A stretch of DNA of 16,563 nt from JAGMXM01 sp964458325 (GTDB lineage Bacteria; Verrucomicrobiota; Verrucomicrobiia; Limisphaerales; UBA1319), in NCBI GenBank assembly GCA_964458325.1, contig CAYWIM010000095.1, forward strand, positions 1 to 16,563. Reading direction: 5' to 3'. Position 1 is the stretch's first letter, and every line of letters begins with the position of its first letter. The translations under genes were made by a program, and so were the position numbers. Below the pieces are notes generated by a model, which was not told the DNA's origin, ran no database searches, and worked only from the letters and a program-made list of their open reading frames with translations. Positions 13,737 through 16,563 of this stretch are shown here, piece by piece.

Positions 13737-14932
13737 ACAGCCATTCAAACACCCCCTGGTCGCGACGGCGTTTTCTCATCGCCGCCGGCGGTTCGATCCT
13801 GATCGCCGGTTGCCAGTCGCCTTCGGCATCCCGCCCGGCTGCCGCCCCGAAGGAGGCTGCCCCCCGGCTCGGCCGCGCCCGTCCCGACCGGCTCCAGATG
13901 ACGCTGCGCGAGTTCGAGCTCCCCCTCCGGCATGCCTTCACCCTCTCCCGCGGATCCAAACGAACCGCGCGAACCCTGATCGTCGAGCTCGCCCAGGACG
14001 GCATGCGCGGTTACGGCGAAGGGCCCGAGTCCACTTATTACGGCGCCTCCCTGGCCGCCATGCGCGCCTCCCTCGAGCGAGCCCGGCCTCAAATCGAATC
14101 GATGCGATGCGACGATCCAGCCGAGTTCTGGCGCCGGATCCGCCCCGCGTTCGAAAACCAGCCGTTCGGACTATGCGCCCTGGACGAGGCCGCGCACGAC
14201 CTCTGGGGCAAGCTCCGCGGGCAGCCGGTCTGGAAGCTCTGGGGCCTGGACTGCCAGGCCGGACCGCCCTCCGACTACACCATCGGCATCGATACCATCG
14301 ACGTCATGGTCGCCAAAATGAAAGAGTTCCCTGGATGGCCGGTCTACAAGATCAAGCTGGGCACCCCCCACGATGTCGATATCATCCGAGCCTTGCGCCA
14401 GCACACCCAAGCCGTGTTCCGCGTCGATGCCAACGCGGGCTGGACCCCCGAGGAGACCCTCCGCAAAGCCCCCGCCCTCAAAGCCCTGGGCGTCGAGTTC
14501 ATCGAACAGCCTCTCCCCCCGGAAGATTGGACCGGCATGAGGAAGATCTTCCGTCGCTGCGCCCTTCCGCTCATCGCTGATGAAAGCTGCCTCGCCGAGC
14601 CCGACGTCGACCGCTGCGCCGGCTGCTTCCACGGCGTCAACATCAAGCTGGTCAAATGCGGCGGCCTCACGCCTGCCCGCCGCATGATCGCCCGCGCCCG
14701 CCAGCTCGACCTCAAAGTCATGATCGGTTGCATGACCGAATCCACCGTCGGCATCTCCGCCATCGCCCAGCTGCGCCCCCTGCTCGATTACGCGGACACG
14801 GACGGCGCGCTGCTGCTGGCCAAAGACATCGCCACCGGCGTCCGGATCGACCGCGGCCGATTCGTCTACCCCAAGGTCAACGGCTGCGGCGTCCGCCTCC
14901 TCCGATCTGCCAGAACGCAGCCGCCGGTGTAG
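13733..14932 (+). CDS. Dipeptide epimerase (enolase superfamily) with Tat and lipobox signals
   Basis: This is a 399-residue enolase-superfamily protein of the muconate-lactonizing subgroup, close to L-Ala-D/L-Glu epimerases. The barrel carries KIKLG (Lys206 and Lys208), VDANAGW (Asp232), FIEQPL (Glu258), IADES (Asp283), NIKLVKCGG (303-311) and GCMTESTVG (332-340). The Asp355-Thr-Asp357 pair corresponds to the DxD that holds the dipeptide amino group in known epimerases. The N-terminus is unusual: SRRRFLIAAGG (10-20) is a twin-arginine motif and LIAGC (23-27) a lipobox, so it may be a Tat-exported lipoprotein anchored through Cys27. Known dipeptide epimerases are mostly cytoplasmic. Exact substrate specificity is not shown by the sequence. 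It is the last gene of the overlapping set. Confidence 0.88.
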   Translation: MNSHSNTPWSRRRFLIAAGGSILIAGCQSPSASRPAAAPKEAAPRLGRARPDRLQMTLREFELPLRHAFTLSRGSKRTARTLIVELAQDGMRGYGEGPESTYYGASLAAMRASLERARPQIESMRCDDPAEFWRRIRPAFENQPFGLCALDEAAHDLWGKLRGQPVWKLWGLDCQAGPPSDYTIGIDTIDVMVAKMKEFPGWPVYKIKLGTPHDVDIIRALRQHTQAVFRVDANAGWTPEETLRKAPALKALGVEFIEQPLPPEDWTGMRKIFRRCALPLIADESCLAEPDVDRCAGCFHGVNIKLVKCGGLTPARRMIARARQLDLKVMIGCMTESTVGISAIAQLRPLLDYADTDGALLLAKDIATGVRIDRGRFVYPKVNGCGVRLLRSARTQPPV

Positions 14933-14971
14933 CGCACCGCTGAACTCTATCGTTCGGCGACAGTCGTGCGC
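14932..14971 (+). terminator. Imperfect hairpin after the epimerase stop
   Basis: The outer arms GCGCAC (14932-14937) and GTGCGC (14966-14971) enclose inner arms CGCTGAA (14938-14944) and TTCGGCG (14953-14959). The loop is eight bases, and a six-base bulge sits on the right side. It starts at the last base of the epimerase stop codon. No T-run follows, so intrinsic termination is uncertain; it could instead protect the mRNA 3' end. Confidence 0.35.
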
Positions 14972-14991
14972 CAGATTGTATAGGACGGCAA

Positions 14992-15054
14992 ATGAACAAG
15001 CCGCTCGCATTCCTCTGCGTCTGCATCGCAGGGCTTGGCCTGCTGGTGCTCTGA
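14992..15054 (+). CDS. 20-residue hydrophobic micro-ORF
   Basis: This is an ATG-started frame of 20 codons: Met-Asn-Lys-Pro, then an unbroken hydrophobic run (LAFLCVCIAGLGLLVL) to the stop. An AGGA lies seven bases before the ATG. The peptide has one short potential membrane helix with a positive N-terminus. It ends four bases before the ATG of the next membrane protein, so it could be a real small membrane protein, a leader that couples translation, or the truncated N-terminus of a longer small membrane protein broken by the TGA. I cannot tell these apart from sequence. Confidence 0.4.
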   Translation: MNKPLAFLCVCIAGLGLLVL

Positions 15055-15058
15055 CACA

Positions 15059-15640
15059 ATGTCCGCTATCGACCTGACACGGCGATTTCGAGTGGTTCTC
15101 GGGCTGTTCATTCTGGCTTTGATCGTCAGCGGCGTCACAGCGTTCCCACTGCGATGGGAGTTGAATTGGCTCGCATCCTGGATGGGGATTCGTGCCGAGG
15201 CTGATCCAGCGTCCCTCAGCGGCCTTGCATACTGGATAGCCCATGTGCGCTCCGGTCTGGAGCAATCGCACGACACGCACCCCTTTTTGGCTTATGGCAC
15301 GGACTGGCTGGCATTCGCCCATATCGTGATCGCGGTCTTCTTCATCGGTCCGCTCCGAGAGCCCACGCGGCACGACTGGATTTTGGTGTCCGGCATACTC
15401 GCCTGTATAGGTGTGGTTCCACTTGCCTTGATCTGCGGCCCTTTGCGAGGGATTCCGATGTATTGGCGATGCATCGACTGTTCGTTTGGCCTGGTCGGGC
15501 TCATTCCATTGCTGTACTGCCTGGCGGTCAGTCGAAAACTGAAGGCAATGAGCACCCAATCAAGCGCTCCACCAAATGGCGCCCCCGCGACGCCACTGGG
15601 CAATTCGACAGTCACTGGGGGGCCGCCATCGGTACGGTGA
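15059..15640 (+). CDS. Conserved-looking four-helix membrane protein of unknown function
   Basis: This encodes a 193-residue inner-membrane protein with four hydrophobic helices near residues 10-28, 82-99, 108-127 and 141-157. Polar conserved-looking segments are FLAYGTDWLAFAHIVIAVFF (76-95), GPLREPTRHDW (97-107), ALICGPLRGIPMYWRCIDCS (123-142). The pattern recalls uncharacterised membrane proteins of Bacteroidota and Verrucomicrobiota, but I can give no function. The ATG at 15059 is preferred because the first helix follows directly; an ATG at 15035 is in frame but overlaps the micro-ORF. The last 28 residues (Pro, Gly, Ser and Thr rich, ending GGPPSVR) look like run-on translation of repeat DNA rather than part of the fold. 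Confidence 0.72.
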   Translation: MSAIDLTRRFRVVLGLFILALIVSGVTAFPLRWELNWLASWMGIRAEADPASLSGLAYWIAHVRSGLEQSHDTHPFLAYGTDWLAFAHIVIAVFFIGPLREPTRHDWILVSGILACIGVVPLALICGPLRGIPMYWRCIDCSFGLVGLIPLLYCLAVSRKLKAMSTQSSAPPNGAPATPLGNSTVTGGPPSVR

Positions 15641-15928
15641 CTTGCTCGATCAGCCTATCGAGGTGATGGTGAACGCCTGGAATCGTAACGTCATTCCTTG
15701 GTGGCTGCTGCTGCCGCAGGGCGTCTCCGGAGCCATTAAGCGTTGTGCTGGTTACGGTCCTTTCCGGGAGCTGTCTCGCAAGGGCGTGTTGCCATTGGGT
15801 GGAGCAGTGATGACGGGAGCCGTGCGATTCGCTCGGAGACAAATCGAACGTCATCGGCGGCTGGCTCGCGTCGCTGACCTCACCTCGGCGGCCTTGCGCG
15901 CCGGGTGATTCTCTGTCATACCATTCCC
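15641..15928. other. Decayed or non-coding stretch before hicB
   Basis: A plus-strand frame is open from 15576 to 15908. Its part after 15660 (VMVNAWNRNVIPWWLLLPQG, then GAIKRCAGYGPFRELSRKG) reads somewhat like protein, but it overlaps the membrane protein gene out of frame at its start. A minus-strand frame (15854 to 15612) is also open. I recognise neither. The segment may hold the C-terminal remnant of a lost gene. No HicA toxin gene is present here. Confidence 0.3.
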
Positions 15929-16492
15929 ATGCGAAGAATCAGCAAACGCGAGTTCAGCGTCATCGTCGAGCGCGACGAGGAGGGCTACTATGTGGCCAGC
16001 GTCCCCGAGTTGCCGGGCTGCCATACACAAGCGCGCTCACTCGACAAGCTCATGGACCGGATTCGCGAGGCGATCGCGCTGTGCCTGGAGGTTGAGCGAG
16101 ATCCTGAAGGACGCAGAGATGGAGGCAGAGGATTTTGCGAGATGGTTGTGAAATCGCCGAATCGGGTCGCCGGGAGGATTGACCTCTCGGCTCCCACATC
16201 ACCTGGCATGCGGGTCAGCACCAGGCGATTCCGGTCCGATGAACGACGGCAGGGTCCCACGGGGGGTTCTGCTTTCCGTCATGCAGTTCGATCCATTGTT
16301 GCCGCAGGTTGGGCACGCCCTGTTCCCCGAGCCAAGTGTTGTCCAAGGCCCGATGTGTACAAGACACAATGGGGTCAATTCCATATGTTGGTCCTGATGA
16401 CCAACCATTATCATCTGGTGGTGCGGACGCTGGAACCGAATCTGAGCGAAGCGATGCGGTGGCTGCAGGTCAGTTGCAGCAGCCAATTTTGA
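15929..16492 (+). CDS. HicB-family antitoxin-like domain, chimeric ORF
   Basis: The first 60 or so residues match the HicB antitoxin N-terminal fold: REFSVIVERDEEGYYVASVP, LPGCHTQARSLDKLMDRIREA and IALCLEVE. HicB proteins neutralise the HicA mRNA interferase. The usual C-terminal strand or DNA-binding part is missing. After about base 16115 the frame runs through unrelated Arg/Gly-rich sequence and ends in a Y1 transposase fragment. A shifted frame over 16098-16151 (LKDAEMEAEDFARWL then stop) looks more protein-like, which suggests a frameshift or junction there. No HicA is encoded on either side. I start at ATG 15929; a GTG at 15905 adds eight non-conserved residues. It is probably a broken or orphan antitoxin. 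Confidence 0.6.
   Translation: MRRISKREFSVIVERDEEGYYVASVPELPGCHTQARSLDKLMDRIREAIALCLEVERDPEGRRDGGRGFCEMVVKSPNRVAGRIDLSAPTSPGMRVSTRRFRSDERRQGPTGGSAFRHAVRSIVAAGWARPVPRAKCCPRPDVYKTQWGQFHMLVLMTNHYHLVVRTLEPNLSEAMRWLQVSCSSQF
16152..16380. other. Junction DNA between hicB-like and transposase fragments
   Basis: Several frames are open on both strands. A minus-strand frame ending at 16215 reads NTWLGEQGVPNLRQQWIELH and on to a stop, and one plus-strand frame reads GVLLSVMQFDPLLPQVGHAL. Both look protein-like and they exclude each other, so I make no gene call. One of them may be the terminal fragment of a lost gene. Confidence 0.25.
16382..16492 (+). pseudogene. IS200/Y1-type (RAYT-like) transposase fragment
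   Basis: Some 35 residues match the core of REP-associated tyrosine transposases of the Y1/IS200 superfamily: LVLMTNHYHLVVRTLEPNLS then EAMRWLQV. The HYH within NHYHLVV is the HUH-type metal-binding motif. The N-terminal strand and the entire C-terminal half with the catalytic tyrosine are absent, and the frame stops at SSQF. It lies in the same frame as the hicB-like ORF upstream by chance or through recombination. It cannot be active alone. The REP-like hairpin just downstream fits the known pairing of such transposases with REP palindromes. Confidence 0.75.
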
Positions 16493-16509
16493 CGGCAAGC
16501 TTACCGCCC

Positions 16510-16531
16510 GGCGCGCAGCGGAGTGCGCGCC
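16510..16531 (+). repeat. REP-like perfect hairpin
   Basis: GGCGCGCA and TGCGCGCC form a perfect eight-base-pair stem around a six-base loop (gcggag). It lies 18 bases after the transposase fragment's stop, in a non-coding position. Its form, and its place beside a Y1 transposase remnant, are typical of REP elements mobilised by RAYT enzymes. Confidence 0.6.
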
Positions 16532-16538
16532 CTACCCC

Positions 16539-16563
16539 GTAAGGGTTTGTGCAAAAATTAATT
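16539..16563 (-). repeat. Right copy of terminal inverted repeat
   Basis: This is the inverted, 22-of-25 copy of bases 195-219, with the shared core tgtgcaaaaat. It follows directly on the REP-like hairpin and is cut by the window end, so the full element may be longer. Its location suggests it belongs to the dispersed element carrying the transposase remnant. Confidence 0.6.

Noticed and set aside
14171..15559. Long minus-strand open frame (over 450 codons) across the epimerase gene and the membrane protein gene
   Set aside because: It lies opposite two well-supported genes, and its translation has no family motifs and is rich in Gly, Ala, Asp, Arg and Gln, as expected for the antisense frame of GC-rich genes.
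15641..16380. A HicA toxin gene partnering the HicB-like domain
   Set aside because: No frame on either strand shows the HicA pattern (a short basic double-stranded-RNA-binding-like fold with a Gly-Ser/Thr-His motif).
1..16563. CRISPR array, tRNA or rRNA genes
   Set aside because: No regularly spaced direct repeats, cloverleaf-like segments or rRNA-like sequence were seen on reading the window.

Overview
The window is GC-rich and reads like a bacterium of the PVC group, most probably Verrucomicrobiota. Reasons: a Tat-exported Gfo/Idh/MocA dehydrogenase next to a ThuA-domain protein and a HEAT-repeat protein; remnants of a DUF5009-type membrane acyltransferase; weak or absent Shine-Dalgarno sequences; and REP-like palindromes beside an IS200/Y1-type transposase remnant. 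This assignment is inferred from gene content only. No rRNA, tRNA or CRISPR array was seen.

Left accessory part (1-2300). Non-coding, repeat-like DNA (1-233) is followed by a three-gene minus-strand cassette (1833 down to 234). It encodes a TIGR04255-family protein and two small unrecognised proteins, coupled by 4-base and 1-base start/stop overlaps. By eye it is less GC-rich than the rest and looks acquired. Next comes the 5' stub of a DUF5009-type acyltransferase gene, broken off just before the following gene.

Housekeeping-like middle (2299-8000). A DHH/DHHA1 phosphoesterase converges on apolipoprotein N-acyltransferase (lnt), overlapping it by 27 bases. An aldo/keto reductase of the YdhF type diverges from lnt and abuts, stop codon to stop codon, an unusual 584-residue minus-strand regulator. 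The regulator joins an RNA polymerase alpha-CTD-like module, a sigma-70 region-4-like module and about five winged-helix/HARE-HTH-like units. A roughly 300-base AT-richer intergenic stretch follows.

Plus-strand operon (8000-14932). An orphan EboC-like UbiA-family membrane protein precedes five genes with 1- or 4-base overlaps: an archaeal-type adenylate kinase (AdkA family), a Tat-exported Gfo/Idh/MocA oxidoreductase, a ThuA plus TIM-barrel-like fusion, a HEAT-repeat protein, and an enolase-superfamily dipeptide epimerase with a Tat motif and lipobox. An imperfect hairpin follows the last stop codon. The exported members suggest envelope-side sugar or peptide metabolism; the kinase at the head is the odd member.

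Right accessory part (14990-16563). A 20-codon hydrophobic micro-ORF and a four-helix membrane protein are followed by decayed DNA: a HicB-like antitoxin domain without a HicA partner, running in frame into a Y1/RAYT transposase fragment, then a perfect REP-like hairpin. The last 25 bases are an imperfect inverted copy (22/25) of bases 195-219, so the window is probably bounded by copies of a dispersed repeat.
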